64,000 nt of DNA from Mediterraneibacter hominis (GCF_014287475.1 NZ_JACOPF010000003.1:1-64000); one strand, 5' to 3'; positions 31,487 to 41,096 are shown, counted from the first letter of the stretch. A program made the numbers and translations. The notes: generated from the sequence alone by a model not told the origin.

Positions 31487-32278
31487 TCAAATCGCATCTG
31501 CCATTTTCTTTATATCCTTGCACGGACCATTCCAAGCGGCCATCAGAATATCCATCTGATCTAAGATACAGAAATGTCTGACTCCCATTGCTTTGTAATA
31601 CTCGGCCTCTTCTAAGGAAGCAATTTCTACACGCGGCTGTACTCCGTAAGCAAGCGCTGTCTTAATCATTTTCTCGTGTGCGTCTTTTATATCTTCCTTG
31701 TGTTCTGCACAATTCCAGCCTCTGCTCATACAGTAGTCAGAAGGCCCGAACTGAACCATGTCTACACCCGGGATAGAGCAGATTGCCTCTATATTATCTA
31801 CAGCTTCTTTTTTCTCGATCATGAATGCTTTAACAAGGCTTCTGTTCATAGCAGCATAGTCCATCTGTTTTAACTCTGGATGGTATTTAATCCACCGCGC
31901 ATTTGGATAGCCAAATTTCCCCCCATCTTCTGGCGTTTTTGGCGACACCATCTGAATGGTTTCTTTTACCTGTTCCGGTGTTTCGTGGTCAGTAAATAAG
32001 ATGGCTTGAAAACCAACTGCTGCTGCTTTTTGAGCAATATACCCTCTATTTTGAAAATCAACTTTAATCATAGAGCCTGTATTATATAATTCACAGGTTC
32101 TTACAAAATTTTCAAGGTCATGCAGGGAAAAAGGCGCATACTCTGCAAGGAATTCAAAATAATCAAAACTTCCCGTCGATGCGGCAGCTTCTACAATAGT
32201 AGGCCATGTGCTCCAGATTCGAGTGTTAACAGTGGTGCCATTGTTGTTTAAGATTTCTCTTATTTTGTTTAGCTTCAT
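31487..32278 (-). CDS. HpcH/HpaI-type aldolase
   Basis: A 263-residue class II pyruvate aldolase of the HpcH/HpaI/citrate-lyase-beta superfamily. Typical segments are WSTWPTIVEAAASTGSFDYFEFLAEYAPF, MIEKKEAVDNIEAICSIPGVDMVQFGPSDYCMSRG with the metal Glu/Asp and the GPxD motif, and PRVEIASLEEAEYYKAMGVRHFCILDQMDIL. The family cleaves 2-keto-3-deoxy or 4-hydroxy-2-keto acids to pyruvate and an aldehyde. GGAGACA lies before the ATG. An AraC-type operator lies 70-110 bases upstream. Confidence 0.88.
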   Translation of the reverse strand: MKLNKIREILNNNGTTVNTRIWSTWPTIVEAAASTGSFDYFEFLAEYAPFSLHDLENFVRTCELYNTGSMIKVDFQNRGYIAQKAAAVGFQAILFTDHETPEQVKETIQMVSPKTPEDGGKFGYPNARWIKYHPELKQMDYAAMNRSLVKAFMIEKKEAVDNIEAICSIPGVDMVQFGPSDYCMSRGWNCAEHKEDIKDAHEKMIKTALAYGVQPRVEIASLEEAEYYKAMGVRHFCILDQMDILMAAWNGPCKDIKKMADAI

Positions 32279-32346
32279 TTCATTGTCTCCTTTACATTTG
32301 ATTTATCAGAAATATTTCTTGCTTTCATATTATTTATTTTTAAATA

Positions 32347-32388
32347 TTTCGTCGATTATCAATCTTGCAATTACTATTTCTTATCTTG
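32347..32388 (-). promoter_or_regulatory. AraC-type operator, site 2 (aldolase operon)
   Basis: Read on the minus strand: CAAGATAAGAAA, 8 bases, then GCAAGATTGATAATCG and CGAAA. The direct repeats are 21 bp apart. It matches site 38123-38164 in 12 of 12 distal and 22 of 22 proximal bases. The proximal repeat starts 89 bases before the aldolase ATG. Confidence 0.8.
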
Positions 32389-32557
32389 CTCTTTCAAGTT
32401 TTGATATAAAAATAGCTTTAGAACTGAGAGAAAATTATGGAAATATTATCAAATATTACCTGCAAAATTATATTGTTGTGTATAGAATGTAAGTGTAAAA
32501 ATTAAAGAAGAGATAAAAAGAAAGAGGAGGATGAGAAATTTGACTATATAAATATGG

Positions 32558-32599
32558 CAAAATAGGAAATGTGTTGTGCAAGATATATAATCGGAATTG
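32558..32599 (+). promoter_or_regulatory. AraC-type operator, site 3 (HD/ABC operon)
   Basis: CAAAATAGGAAA at 32558, then GCAAGATATATAATCGG at 32578: direct repeats 21 bp apart, a weaker version of the other sites. TATTAT at 32614-32619 is 35 bases after the proximal repeat start. The HD gene starts at 32676. Confidence 0.65.
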
Positions 32600-32675
32600 A
32601 AAAAAAGATGATATATTATAAAAACACAAAAAATTAGTCCGGATAAAAGTTTAAAAAGAAAAAGGAGGAGATAAA

Positions 32676-33440
32676 ATGGCGAAATATGTAGTACAGCCAT
32701 ACACCAAGGCAAGTTATGATTTGAAGTATTTTAAGGAGTTTTCAACAGAGAGGATGAAAGCCATTGCGCTCATGGCAGAGGTAGGACTGCCGCTATATAA
32801 AATTCATCACTCCATTGTTATTGGGGATGTTGCGCTATTGATTGCGGATGGTGTGGAAAAAGAGCTGGGAATCAAAGTAGATAGATACGTGTGCGAAATG
32901 GGAGCTCTGCTACATGATGTAGGAATCAGCCAGATTCAGAAAGATGATATGCCGGAACATGCTTTTATTGGCTCACAAATAGCAAGAGATGCGGGGTATA
33001 GCGAGGAAGTTGCAAGATGTATAGAATTACATGATTTTGCAGGACTTACAAAAGAATATGTAGAAGGAGCGAATCTTCCGTGTGTGATAGACAAAGAAGA
33101 TAAACTGCCAGAGACATGGGAAGAAAAAATAGTGGCGTATGCGGATATGATTGTTTCTCTTGAAGGCGAATGGTTTATGGATGTGTGGAATGATGATACT
33201 TGTGCATGTAGAGCATATTACGATCTGCTTTCTGTTGTATTTAAGACAAGAACAGGAAGAGTTTTAACGAAAGATCATCCGCAGTTTAAGCATGAAATAG
33301 AATTCAACAAAGAAATGCGTAAATTTATACCGCGGGAAGTTTATGAGACAATCAGACCGAGAATCAATAGAATGAGAGATACTATCAGGCTGAGTGGAGA
33401 GACACTGCCATTCCCGTCTTTGGATTCGTGGGAAGAATAA
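32676..33440 (+). CDS. HD-domain phosphohydrolase
   Basis: A 254-residue HD-domain protein. The metal site follows the HD layout: HHSIVIGDVALLI near residue 44, ALLHDVGISQI with H80-D81, EHAFIGSQIARDAG near 94, and a late D in VAYADMIVS. HD enzymes hydrolyse phosphomonoesters or nucleotides. The gene leads the ABC importer operon with AAAGGAGGAG before its ATG and 30 bases to the permease gene, so it probably acts on a phosphorylated product of the imported substrate; this is inference. Confidence 0.85.
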   Translation: MAKYVVQPYTKASYDLKYFKEFSTERMKAIALMAEVGLPLYKIHHSIVIGDVALLIADGVEKELGIKVDRYVCEMGALLHDVGISQIQKDDMPEHAFIGSQIARDAGYSEEVARCIELHDFAGLTKEYVEGANLPCVIDKEDKLPETWEEKIVAYADMIVSLEGEWFMDVWNDDTCACRAYYDLLSVVFKTRTGRVLTKDHPQFKHEIEFNKEMRKFIPREVYETIRPRINRMRDTIRLSGETLPFPSLDSWEE

Positions 33441-33470
33441 GATTAGATGACTAAATAGGAGGCAGGAACA

Positions 33471-34454
33471 ATGAGTCTGAAAGAGAGTGTTCAAAAAAAA
33501 GAAATGAAGGTGGATAAAATATCCGCCGTAATTACAGCACTGCCGTTTGTAATATTGATTATAAGTATTATATATATTACTTCACAAAATCCATATTTTC
33601 TTACATTAAGTAATATATCCAGTATTTTGCTTCAGACCTCCTCACTTGCGATTATGTCTATTGGAATGACATTTGTTTTAATTGGAGGAGGAATTGACCT
33701 ATCCATTCCCCCGGTAATGGCGACAGCAGCAATACTAGGAGTTATGTATATGGGGCAAGGTGGAAATTCTTTTGTAGCCCTCCTACTTATGATAGGGATA
33801 GGACTTTTTTGTGGATTAATCAATGGATTTGCAATTGCATATCTGAATATGATTCCTTTTGTAGTAACTTTTTCCATGCAAATGATGACATTTGGCTTTT
33901 GTATGTGGATTACAAATTCGTCTGGCGTTACAGGGATGCATGCATCTTTTCAACGAACCGTGTTGTTTGATATCGGAGGATTTCCACTTCCCATTTTCCT
34001 TATGATTCTTTTGATGATTATTGCCCAGATGTTCCTGAAAAAGTCTTATATGGGACGCTGGCTATATCTGTCAGGTACAAATATTAAAATGGCAGAGGTT
34101 TCAGGAATTCCGGCAAAAAGAACAATTTTTGCTACATATTTAATTTCTGGAACGATGGCAGGGCTTGCAGGGGTAATATTGAGTGCGAGAATGAATTCAG
34201 CATCAGCAACGTTCGGTGAGGACACTATTGTAATGGATATTGTAGGCGCAGCAGTTGTAGGAGGAGCTAGCACAAACGGCGGTGTAGGAACTGCTTATGG
34301 TGCTGTGTTCGGGGCAGTTTTTATTACAATTATTAGTAACTTTACTAATATGCTCCATCTTTCGTACAATACAAATTTAGTAATTAAAGGAGTTTTAATT
34401 ATTATATTTGTAGCACTTGATATGGTAAAACAAGGCAGGAGGGAAGCAAAATGA
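33471..34454 (+). CDS. ABC importer permease, RbsC-like (first)
   Basis: A 327-residue inner-membrane permease of the BPD_transp_2 type used by ribose, AI-2 and related sugar importers. About nine or ten hydrophobic helices are visible. Family marks are GMTFVLIGGGIDLSIPPVMA near residues 62-81, LINGFAIAYLNMIPFVVT, GTNIKMAEVSGIPAKRTIFATYLISGTMAGLAG, and VVGGASTNGGVGTAYGAVFGA. It overlaps the ATPase gene by 4 bases (ATGA). Confidence 0.92.
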   Translation: MSLKESVQKKEMKVDKISAVITALPFVILIISIIYITSQNPYFLTLSNISSILLQTSSLAIMSIGMTFVLIGGGIDLSIPPVMATAAILGVMYMGQGGNSFVALLLMIGIGLFCGLINGFAIAYLNMIPFVVTFSMQMMTFGFCMWITNSSGVTGMHASFQRTVLFDIGGFPLPIFLMILLMIIAQMFLKKSYMGRWLYLSGTNIKMAEVSGIPAKRTIFATYLISGTMAGLAGVILSARMNSASATFGEDTIVMDIVGAAVVGGASTNGGVGTAYGAVFGAVFITIISNFTNMLHLSYNTNLVIKGVLIIIFVALDMVKQGRREAK

Positions 34455-35953
34455 ATGAAGCAATTTTACAAATGCGTCAAATTACAAAAAGTTTCTCTGC
34501 AAATAAAGTACTAAGAGGAATCGACTTGGAGGCATACAAAGGAGAAGTACTCGCTTTAATAGGTGCAAATGGTGCCGGAAAAAGCACTATGATGAATATT
34601 TTATGTGGTATATACCAGGAAGATGGTGGAGAGATATTGATAGACGGCAAGCCTGTCAAATTTAAACATCCGACAGAAGCAATTGAACGGGGAATTGCTT
34701 TTGTACAACAGGAGATGGCACTAATGCCAACAATGTCTATCGTAGATAATCTGTATCTGAATAATTTTCAAACAAAAGGCGGCCTGATAGACTATAAAAA
34801 GAGTAAAAGGAAATGCGTAGAAGTGTTGAAAAAGCTGGGGTGCAACTATTCACCTGATACATTGGTAGGAAGCCTTGGTGCTGGAGATCGACAGTTGGTA
34901 CAGATTTCGCGCGCTTTGCTGAGCAATCCTCAGATTATTATTTTTGATGAAGCAACCTCCTCTCTTACCTTGCCTGAGAAGGAAAGACTGTTTAAGGTGA
35001 TTGAACAACTGCGCAGAGAAAACGTAGCGATCATTTATATTACACATATGATGGATGAAATTTTTACAATCTGCCAAAGGGTAATGGTACTGCGCGGTGG
35101 TATAACAGCAGGAAAAGATTTAGTGTCAAATGTTACGCATGCTGATTTGGTACAGATGATGATTGGAGATAAAGTTAAAGAACTTACAGAAAAGAACAGT
35201 AAGTCTGCTGCGGTTTCAAAAGAAGCGCCAGTTGTGATGAAGGTTGAGCATTTAACAAGAAAGGGGGTTGTCGATGACATTAGTTTTGAAATACATGAAG
35301 GTGAGGTAGTTGGGCTATGGGGACTGATGGGCGCTGGAAGAACAGAAACTGTAAGGTGCATTACTGGATTAGATCCGATAGATGAGGGGACGATATATAT
35401 ACCTGACAGGGATGCACAATTAAAACAAGTCTCACCTAAAAAAATGATTGGCAATGTGGCGATTGTTACGGAGGATAGACGCGTAGATGGACTAGCCTTA
35501 GAGATGTCTGTGAAAGATAACATGACATCTGCAAATTTAAAAAATCTTACTGGAAGAATTCCGGGATTTATAGACAAGAAAAAGGAATTGGATGTCTGTG
35601 AAACATATATTAGGCGTCTGGAGACAAAGGTAGCGAATCTGAATCAGCCGATTAGCACCCTAAGTGGAGGAAACCAGCAGAAAGTGATTTTAGGAAGATG
35701 GCTTCAGAAGAAACTGAAAATTTTTATTCTAGATGAGCCTACGCGGGGACTGGATATTGGAGCGAAGGCAGATGTAATGAAAGTAATTCGAGAACTTTCA
35801 GAGAAGGGAACGGCAGTTCTGGTTATTATGTCTGATATTGATGAATTAATGAGTGTAAGCCAGAGGTATCTGGTGATGCATAATGGAAGACTTGTTCAGG
35901 AACTTCCGGGAGGGGCGACACAAACAGAATTGATGGCAGCAGCACTGCAGTGA
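34451..35953 (+). CDS. ABC importer ATPase, RbsA/MglA-like (two ATP cassettes)
   Basis: A 500-residue duplicated ATPase of monosaccharide importers. The first half has Walker A GANGAGKST at about residues 37-45, a shortened signature VGSLGAGDRQLVQISRAL, and Walker B IIIFDEATSS. The second half has the degenerate GLMGAGRTE in place of Walker A, signature LSGGNQQKVILGRWL, and FILDEPTRGLDIGAKADV. This asymmetry is normal for RbsA proteins. It overlaps both neighbouring permease frames. Confidence 0.95.
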   Translation: MNEAILQMRQITKSFSANKVLRGIDLEAYKGEVLALIGANGAGKSTMMNILCGIYQEDGGEILIDGKPVKFKHPTEAIERGIAFVQQEMALMPTMSIVDNLYLNNFQTKGGLIDYKKSKRKCVEVLKKLGCNYSPDTLVGSLGAGDRQLVQISRALLSNPQIIIFDEATSSLTLPEKERLFKVIEQLRRENVAIIYITHMMDEIFTICQRVMVLRGGITAGKDLVSNVTHADLVQMMIGDKVKELTEKNSKSAAVSKEAPVVMKVEHLTRKGVVDDISFEIHEGEVVGLWGLMGAGRTETVRCITGLDPIDEGTIYIPDRDAQLKQVSPKKMIGNVAIVTEDRRVDGLALEMSVKDNMTSANLKNLTGRIPGFIDKKKELDVCETYIRRLETKVANLNQPISTLSGGNQQKVILGRWLQKKLKIFILDEPTRGLDIGAKADVMKVIRELSEKGTAVLVIMSDIDELMSVSQRYLVMHNGRLVQELPGGATQTELMAAALQ

Positions 35954-35964
35954 GGAGGGGAAAT

Positions 35965-36957
35965 ATGAAAAAAGAGAAGAGAAAATTCCACTTAAAAGAA
36001 TTTTTGATGAAGTATAGTTTTGTAATTATTATCATTCTCGTATTTGTATATTTTTCTCTTGTGACAGATAATTTTTGTACAGCGGGAAATATCATTTCTA
36101 TGTTACATACGGCAGCGCCTAACTTTATTTTTGCAGCGGGAGCAGCGATGATTATAGTGACAGGAAAAGTAGATCTGTCAATCGGTTCTGTTATGTACTT
36201 AGCGACAGCAGTTTTTACTGTACTGATCGAAAATATGAAAATAAATATAGTATCTGCATTGTTAGGAGCTTTAGTAGCAGGCTTAGCGGTCGGGATCGTA
36301 AATGGATTGTTGGTAGTCCTATTGAAAGTGACTCCAATGATAGCGACAATGGGAACAATGATAGCAGTAAGAGGTATTGCTCGGACTGTATCAGGAGGAA
36401 TGCCCCTTTCACTGCCAGAAAATATCCGCGGATTGGGAACTTATAAAATCGGACCTATTTTTTTAGATATTATCATTGCTTTCATTGTTCTAATACTGAT
36501 GTATATTCTTCACAGTCGTACAAAATTTGGTAGATTAATAACAGCAATTGGAAATGATGAGAAAATAGCTGTAAAATTAGGAATCAACGTACCCAAAATA
36601 ATTGTGTTAGATTTTATGTTGTCTGCACTGTTGGCAACAATCAGTGGACTGTTACTTTCTTTTCAGGTAGGAGGCGTGACGTTGGCATTTGGACAGGGGA
36701 AGGAATTCACGGCGATTGCTATCTGTGTGATTGGTGGGTTTAGTATGTTTGGAGGTACTGGACATGTGCTTAAAGGTCTGCCGATAGGCGTAATGACGCT
36801 GACAATTATCGAAGCCGGATTGAATTTTATGGGGGTATCACCTTATGCCTATCAGCTGGTGCAAGGAGGGATTATCTTTATAGCGATGTATGCTCAGTCT
36901 TATCAATCGCTCGTACAGATAAAGAAAAAGAAGAATGAAGAGATAGCTGAAACATAG
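35965..36957 (+). CDS. ABC importer permease, RbsC-like (second)
   Basis: A 330-residue BPD_transp_2 permease, distinct from the one at 33471, so the importer probably has a heterodimeric membrane part. Marks are AAMIIVTGKVDLSIGSVMYLA, GIVNGLLVVLLKVTPMIATMGTMIAVRGIAR, GNDEKIAVKLGINVPKIIVLDFMLSALLATISG, and GGFSMFGGTGHVLKGLPIGV. The start at 35965 has GAGGGGAAAT upstream. It follows the ATPase gene directly and is followed by the binding protein. Confidence 0.92.
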   Translation: MKKEKRKFHLKEFLMKYSFVIIIILVFVYFSLVTDNFCTAGNIISMLHTAAPNFIFAAGAAMIIVTGKVDLSIGSVMYLATAVFTVLIENMKINIVSALLGALVAGLAVGIVNGLLVVLLKVTPMIATMGTMIAVRGIARTVSGGMPLSLPENIRGLGTYKIGPIFLDIIIAFIVLILMYILHSRTKFGRLITAIGNDEKIAVKLGINVPKIIVLDFMLSALLATISGLLLSFQVGGVTLAFGQGKEFTAIAICVIGGFSMFGGTGHVLKGLPIGVMTLTIIEAGLNFMGVSPYAYQLVQGGIIFIAMYAQSYQSLVQIKKKKNEEIAET

Positions 36958-36998
36958 GAATAACAAGAATAGATTTAAGAAAAAGGAGGAGAAGAAGT

Positions 36999-38033
36999 AT
37001 GAAAAAAAGATTAAAAAGTATTGTAGGTATTATGATGTGTATGCTGTTGTTATTAACGGTAACGGCATGTGGAAATAAGGAAAAAGAAAAGGAAGGCAGT
37101 AATGGAATCCCCATAGTAAGAGTTGGTGTATCATGGCATGAAAAACAGAGTACTAATGTGACTGTATGGAGTGATTATATGAAACAATTTGGCGAAGAAA
37201 AAGGTCCTGAATACGGGGTAGAGTTTGAATGGATCGAAGTAGTGGGGGATGGAACACCTGTACAAGAGACGTCCAATATTCAAGATTTGATTAATCAGCA
37301 GGTAGATGTCATGGTAATTTGGTGCAATAATGCGGAAACGATAGGAGAATCTATTAAAAAAGCACAAGATGCAGGTATTAAAGTGGTTACACTAGATCAC
37401 CAGGATTCAGGGAAATTGGCAGATGCACATGTAGGACAGGAGACTCTTGAACAGTCTGTAATAGCAGCAGAAGCTTTGGCGGATATATTGGAGGAGGATG
37501 GCGTGAAAGATGCAAAAGCAATTGAATTATTTGGAAGTACCGGGGATCCCAACTCTGTAAACCGTTCAGGAGGATGGGCGCAAGTTGAGGAAGAACGAGG
37601 GATGTGGGAAACTGTGACGACAGTTCCGACAGAGTGGAAAACAGAGAATTTTAAAAGTGGATTGAGCAATGCACTGGCGGCAAATCCAGATGCAGAGGTA
37701 CTTTTTCTCGCAAGTGATTTTGCATTCTCAGCAGTACAAGCTGCCTTGGAAGAAGCAGGGCGTTGGGAAAAACGTGGAGAAGCAGGGCATATGTATATCT
37801 GCACACAAGATATTAACCCAGAAGCATATCCGGCATTTGTGGATGGATATATTGATGCAGGGGTACCATTTGACAATATAGCACATGCTGAAAAGGTGGT
37901 TGAAGTAGTGGCAGATCTATATCTTGGAAATACAGTGGAGAAGGAAAACTGGATTGTTACTCCGGCAGTTACATCAGACAATATTGAGACAGAACCGTCT
38001 GTCTGGGCAAGAGATTATCTAAAAGCAGAGTAA
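36999..38033 (+). CDS. sugar-binding lipoprotein of the ABC importer
   Basis: A 344-residue exported binding protein. A basic start, a hydrophobic helix and the lipobox LTVTAC place the lipid-modified Cys near residue 25. The mature part has the type I periplasmic-binding fold: VRVGVSWHEKQSTNVTVWSDYMKQFGEEKG, IQDLINQQVDVMVIWCNNAETIGESIKKAQDAGIKVVTLDHQ, and AIELFGSTGDPNSVNRSGGWAQV. It captures the substrate, probably a sugar or polyol, for the two-permease importer. AAGGAGGAG lies before the ATG. A terminator follows. Confidence 0.92.
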   Translation: MKKRLKSIVGIMMCMLLLLTVTACGNKEKEKEGSNGIPIVRVGVSWHEKQSTNVTVWSDYMKQFGEEKGPEYGVEFEWIEVVGDGTPVQETSNIQDLINQQVDVMVIWCNNAETIGESIKKAQDAGIKVVTLDHQDSGKLADAHVGQETLEQSVIAAEALADILEEDGVKDAKAIELFGSTGDPNSVNRSGGWAQVEEERGMWETVTTVPTEWKTENFKSGLSNALAANPDAEVLFLASDFAFSAVQAALEEAGRWEKRGEAGHMYICTQDINPEAYPAFVDGYIDAGVPFDNIAHAEKVVEVVADLYLGNTVEKENWIVTPAVTSDNIETEPSVWARDYLKAE

Positions 38034-38061
38034 ACGCATAGAACATATAAGAAAACCAGAG

Positions 38062-38101
38062 GCGTCTTTTAAACCGGAAAACGGCTTAGGAGACGCTTTT
38101 T
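38062..38101 (+). terminator. intrinsic terminator after the binding-protein gene
   Basis: GCGTCT at 38062-38067 pairs with AGACGC at 38091-38096, with an inner CCG/CGG helix, followed by TTTTT. It separates the importer operon from the dehydrogenase-kinase operon. Confidence 0.75.
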
Positions 38102-38122
38102 GTCTGAGACAGGGAGAAATGA

Positions 38123-38164
38123 CAAGATAAGAAAAGGAGAGTGCAAGATTGATAATCGACGAAA
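38123..38164 (+). promoter_or_regulatory. AraC-type operator, site 4 (dehydrogenase-kinase operon)
   Basis: CAAGATAAGAAA at 38123, 8 bases, then GCAAGATTGATAATCG at 38143: direct repeats 21 bp apart. TATGAT at 38180-38185 begins 36 bases after the proximal repeat. The gene starts at 38234. It is nearly identical to the sites at 28676 and 32347 (minus strand). Confidence 0.8.
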
Positions 38165-38233
38165 ACTATAGAAATTCATTATGATATAGCTAGGAAATAT
38201 TTCCGAGAAAATTAGTATAAGGAGACAAGCGAG

Positions 38234-39199
38234 ATGAAGATAGTTGTATTAGATGGATATACACTGAACCCGGGTGACCTAAGCTGGGATGCCCTTGAAC
38301 GGTTTGGAGAGCTAATAGTATATGATCGAACTTCTCTGACAGATGTGGATGAGATCATCAGTAGAATTGGTAATGCGGAAATAGTATTTACCAACAAAAC
38401 CCCAATGCCAGCAGAAGTATTCGAAAAATGTTTAGGGTTAAAATATGTCGGAGTGCTTGCTACCGGATATAATGTGGTTGATATACAGGCGGCAAAAGAA
38501 AAGGGGATAACAGTAACAAATATTCCTACTTATGGAACTGATGCAGTAGGTCAGTTTGCTATAGCATTGCTTTTAGAAATCTGCCATCATATCGGGCATC
38601 ACGATAGGGCGGTACATACTGGACGCTGGGAAAAAAATCTGGACTGGTGCTTTTGGGATTATCCGTTGATTGAACTGGCAGGCAAGACAATAGGGATTAT
38701 TGGATTTGGAAGGATAGGGCAGGCAACAGGCAGAATCGCGAAGGCATTGGGAATGACTGTAATTGTTAATGATGAACATCCTAATGACAGCGGAAAAAAA
38801 ATTGGAGAATATGTAACACGAGAAGAAGTATTTCAGAGAGCAGATGTAATTTCCTTACATTGTCCTTTATTCCCTTCGACGGAAGGAATTATCTGTAAAG
38901 AAAATATTGAAAAGATGAAGGATGGGGTCATTATTATCAATAATTCAAGAGGACAACTTGTAGTGGAACAGGATTTAGCTGATGCTTTAAACACTGGAAA
39001 AGTATATGCGGCGGGCTTGGATGTAGTTTCAACAGAGCCTATTCGTGGCGATAACCCTCTGTTAAAAGCAAAAAACTGTTTTTTGACACCACATATTTCC
39101 TGGGCGCCGAAGGAATCTAGAAAGCGGCTTATGAATATAGCAGTAAATAATTTAGATGCATTTTTACATGATAATGCAGTAAATGTGGTCAATGAATAG
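38234..39199 (+). CDS. D-2-hydroxyacid dehydrogenase, hydroxypyruvate/glycerate type
   Basis: A 321-residue NAD-dependent D-isomer 2-hydroxyacid dehydrogenase. The start MKIVVLDGYTLNPGDLSWDALERFGE is typical of hydroxypyruvate reductase-like members. The Rossmann motif is TIGIIGFGRIGQATGRIA, with VISLHCPLFPSTEGII, NNSRGQLVVEQDLADAL (catalytic Arg), AAGLDVVSTEP (Glu) and TPHISWAPKESR (His). It interconverts a 2-keto acid and its D-hydroxy acid. It leads an operon with the FGGY kinase, whose frame it overlaps, under AraC-type site 4. Confidence 0.93.
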   Translation: MKIVVLDGYTLNPGDLSWDALERFGELIVYDRTSLTDVDEIISRIGNAEIVFTNKTPMPAEVFEKCLGLKYVGVLATGYNVVDIQAAKEKGITVTNIPTYGTDAVGQFAIALLLEICHHIGHHDRAVHTGRWEKNLDWCFWDYPLIELAGKTIGIIGFGRIGQATGRIAKALGMTVIVNDEHPNDSGKKIGEYVTREEVFQRADVISLHCPLFPSTEGIICKENIEKMKDGVIIINNSRGQLVVEQDLADALNTGKVYAAGLDVVSTEPIRGDNPLLKAKNCFLTPHISWAPKESRKRLMNIAVNNLDAFLHDNAVNVVNE

Positions 39200-39209
39200 G
39201 GGGATTACA

Positions 39210-40727
39210 ATGAAAGTTTTAATGGGACTGGATTTAGGAACAACAGCGATGAAAGTCGCACTCTTTGATGAGAAGGGGAAGATTCTGGCGATTTCAACTC
39301 AGGAATATGACTTGTTGACTCCTGAGACAAACTATGTAGAGGAAGAGGCAGAAGTGTATTGGAATGCATTTAAGTCAGGTTTAAAGGAATTAAAGAAGCA
39401 GTATGAGCTGACAGCAGATACGCAGATTGCAATGGCTATGTCTGCTCAGGGAGAAACACTTTTTGTACTGGACAAAGAGGGGAATCCCTTAAGAAATGCA
39501 ATTGTGTGGATGGATAATCGGGCAGTGGAGGAGGCAAGGGAGCTTCAGGAGGTCTTCGGAAATGAAACCTGCTATAAAAAGACTGGACAGATTAGTTTTG
39601 AGGCTTGTTGGCCTGCTTCAAAGATTCTTTGGATTAAAAAGCATGAGCCAGAAGTATTTAAGAAAGCAGATAAATTTCTTCTGATAGAAGATTATTTTAT
39701 ATATAAGCTGACAGGGAAATATGCAACAGAACCCTCATTAGTATGCTCTTCCACTTACTGGGATATTATTAACAGGACATATTGGGAAGAGATGCTTCAC
39801 TATCTCGGAATCCGTGAAGAGCAGTTATCACCGGTCGTCGAATCGGGAACAGTGATTGGGGAAATTTTACCGGAAGTTGCAGAAGAACTAGGAGTAGGAA
39901 CGGAGGTAATGGTTTGTACGGGTGCTTTGGATCAGGCATCAGGAGCGATTGGAGCAGGAAATATAAAGGAGGGAATGTTTTCGGAGACAATTGGAGCAGC
40001 ACTGGCAGTATGTGTACCTGTAAATGCGCCAATATTCGATCCAGTAGGAAAGATGCCGTTGTTTTGTTTTCCACTCAAAGGGATGTATATGATACATACA
40101 TTTACAAATGGAGGAATGACTCTTCGATGGTTCCGCGATAAGTTCTGTGACTTGGAAATGCTGATGGAAAAAAAGGGATGTGGGGACGCGTATGACATGA
40201 TCAGTAAGCAGGTTGAAAAAATACCAGCAGGTAGTGATGGATTAATTATGCTTCCGCATCTGGCGGGTTCTCTTGCTCCAGACGTTAATGCAAAAGCAAA
40301 GGGAGTATGGTTTGGATTTACGCTTCAGCATACAAGAGCACATTTTATGAGAGCGATTATGGAATCTCTAGGGTATATATTGAAGAGAAATATAGATTCT
40401 CTGCGGGATATGGGGATAGAGGTAAGAGAAGTTAGAGCTTTGGGAGGTGGTTCAAAAAGCAGGATATGGTCTCAGATTAAAGCAGACATCAATCAGGTGA
40501 CATTAGAGACAGTAAAATCAAAAGAAGCGGCATCGCTTGGGGCGGCAATTCTTGCGGGGGCGGCGACGGGAAGCTTTGAGAGTGTGGAAAGTGCTGTGGA
40601 AAATATGGTGGAAATAAAAGAAAGAATTATACCTTCAAAAGAAAATGTAAAAGAATATGAAGAAGGATATAAAATGTACAAAAAGTTGTTTGCAGAGTTG
40701 GCAAATTGTTTTGACAAAACAAAATAA
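39210..40727 (+). CDS. FGGY-family carbohydrate kinase
   Basis: A 505-residue sugar kinase of the FGGY type. The ATPase fold marks are MGLDLGTTAMKVALFDEKG at the start, AMAMSAQGETLFVLDKEG, NAIVWMDNRA, LLIEDYFIYKLTGKYATEPSLVCSS, GALDQASGAIGAGNIKEG, and VRALGGGSKSRIWSQIKADI. Substrates in the family are xylulose, ribulose, gluconate, glycerol, erythritol and similar compounds; the exact one here is unknown. The start at 39210 is chosen over an upstream ATG because GGGGGAT lies just before it and the family begins here. Confidence 0.93.
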   Translation: MKVLMGLDLGTTAMKVALFDEKGKILAISTQEYDLLTPETNYVEEEAEVYWNAFKSGLKELKKQYELTADTQIAMAMSAQGETLFVLDKEGNPLRNAIVWMDNRAVEEARELQEVFGNETCYKKTGQISFEACWPASKILWIKKHEPEVFKKADKFLLIEDYFIYKLTGKYATEPSLVCSSTYWDIINRTYWEEMLHYLGIREEQLSPVVESGTVIGEILPEVAEELGVGTEVMVCTGALDQASGAIGAGNIKEGMFSETIGAALAVCVPVNAPIFDPVGKMPLFCFPLKGMYMIHTFTNGGMTLRWFRDKFCDLEMLMEKKGCGDAYDMISKQVEKIPAGSDGLIMLPHLAGSLAPDVNAKAKGVWFGFTLQHTRAHFMRAIMESLGYILKRNIDSLRDMGIEVREVRALGGGSKSRIWSQIKADINQVTLETVKSKEAASLGAAILAGAATGSFESVESAVENMVEIKERIIPSKENVKEYEEGYKMYKKLFAELANCFDKTK

Positions 40728-40760
40728 TATAATAAAAACCAGTGGAAAGTAGGTGGATTT

Positions 40761-41096
40761 ATGAAAGTAATCAAAAAGAATGAAGCGATTATTTCTTTGG
40801 ACGGACCGGAGGTATGCAGGGAATATTTAGCGACGGGAAAGGTTACATTTGGCTCTTCGACTCTTCTTCCAGGACAAACAGGGGGAATTGATCCGGGACA
40901 TCCCCAGTCACATGAAGTTTTCTATGTAAGCAGAGGACATGTTATTATGCACAACACGGAAACTTCAAAGTTTTATGAACTGACAGAGGGAGATATTATT
41001 CTGGTAGAAGAAGGGGAACCGCATGAATTGACGAATATCGGAATGGAACCGGCGGTAATTACATGGAGTTGTGCTCCAAGTGATATTAAGGAATAG
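40761..41096 (+). CDS. small cupin-domain protein
   Basis: A 111-residue single-cupin protein. Motif 1 is GGIDPGHPQSHEVFYVSRGHVIMHNTE and motif 2 is GDIILVEEGEPHELTNIGMEP, with the His and Glu metal ligands. In sugar loci such cupins may be isomerases or mutarotase-like helpers; the activity is not known. It lies within the kinase-isomerase operon, 33 bases after the kinase and 12 before the isomerase. Confidence 0.88.
   Translation: MKVIKKNEAIISLDGPEVCREYLATGKVTFGSSTLLPGQTGGIDPGHPQSHEVFYVSRGHVIMHNTETSKFYELTEGDIILVEEGEPHELTNIGMEPAVITWSCAPSDIKE

Larger units (their letters stand above)
32279..32675. other. divergent regulatory region between aldolase and HD/ABC operons
   Basis: This 397-base AT-rich stretch holds no credible gene. 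It contains two AraC-type direct-repeat sites in opposite orientation, one facing each divergent operon (32347-32388 on the minus strand, 32558-32599 on the plus strand), with TATA-rich -10 candidates between each site and its gene. Confidence 0.7.

Noticed and set aside
36215..36412. Minus-strand hydrophobic frames within permease genes (also near 33632 and 47797)
   Set aside because: They mirror hydrophobic coding on the real strand, with no ribosome site and no recognisable family.
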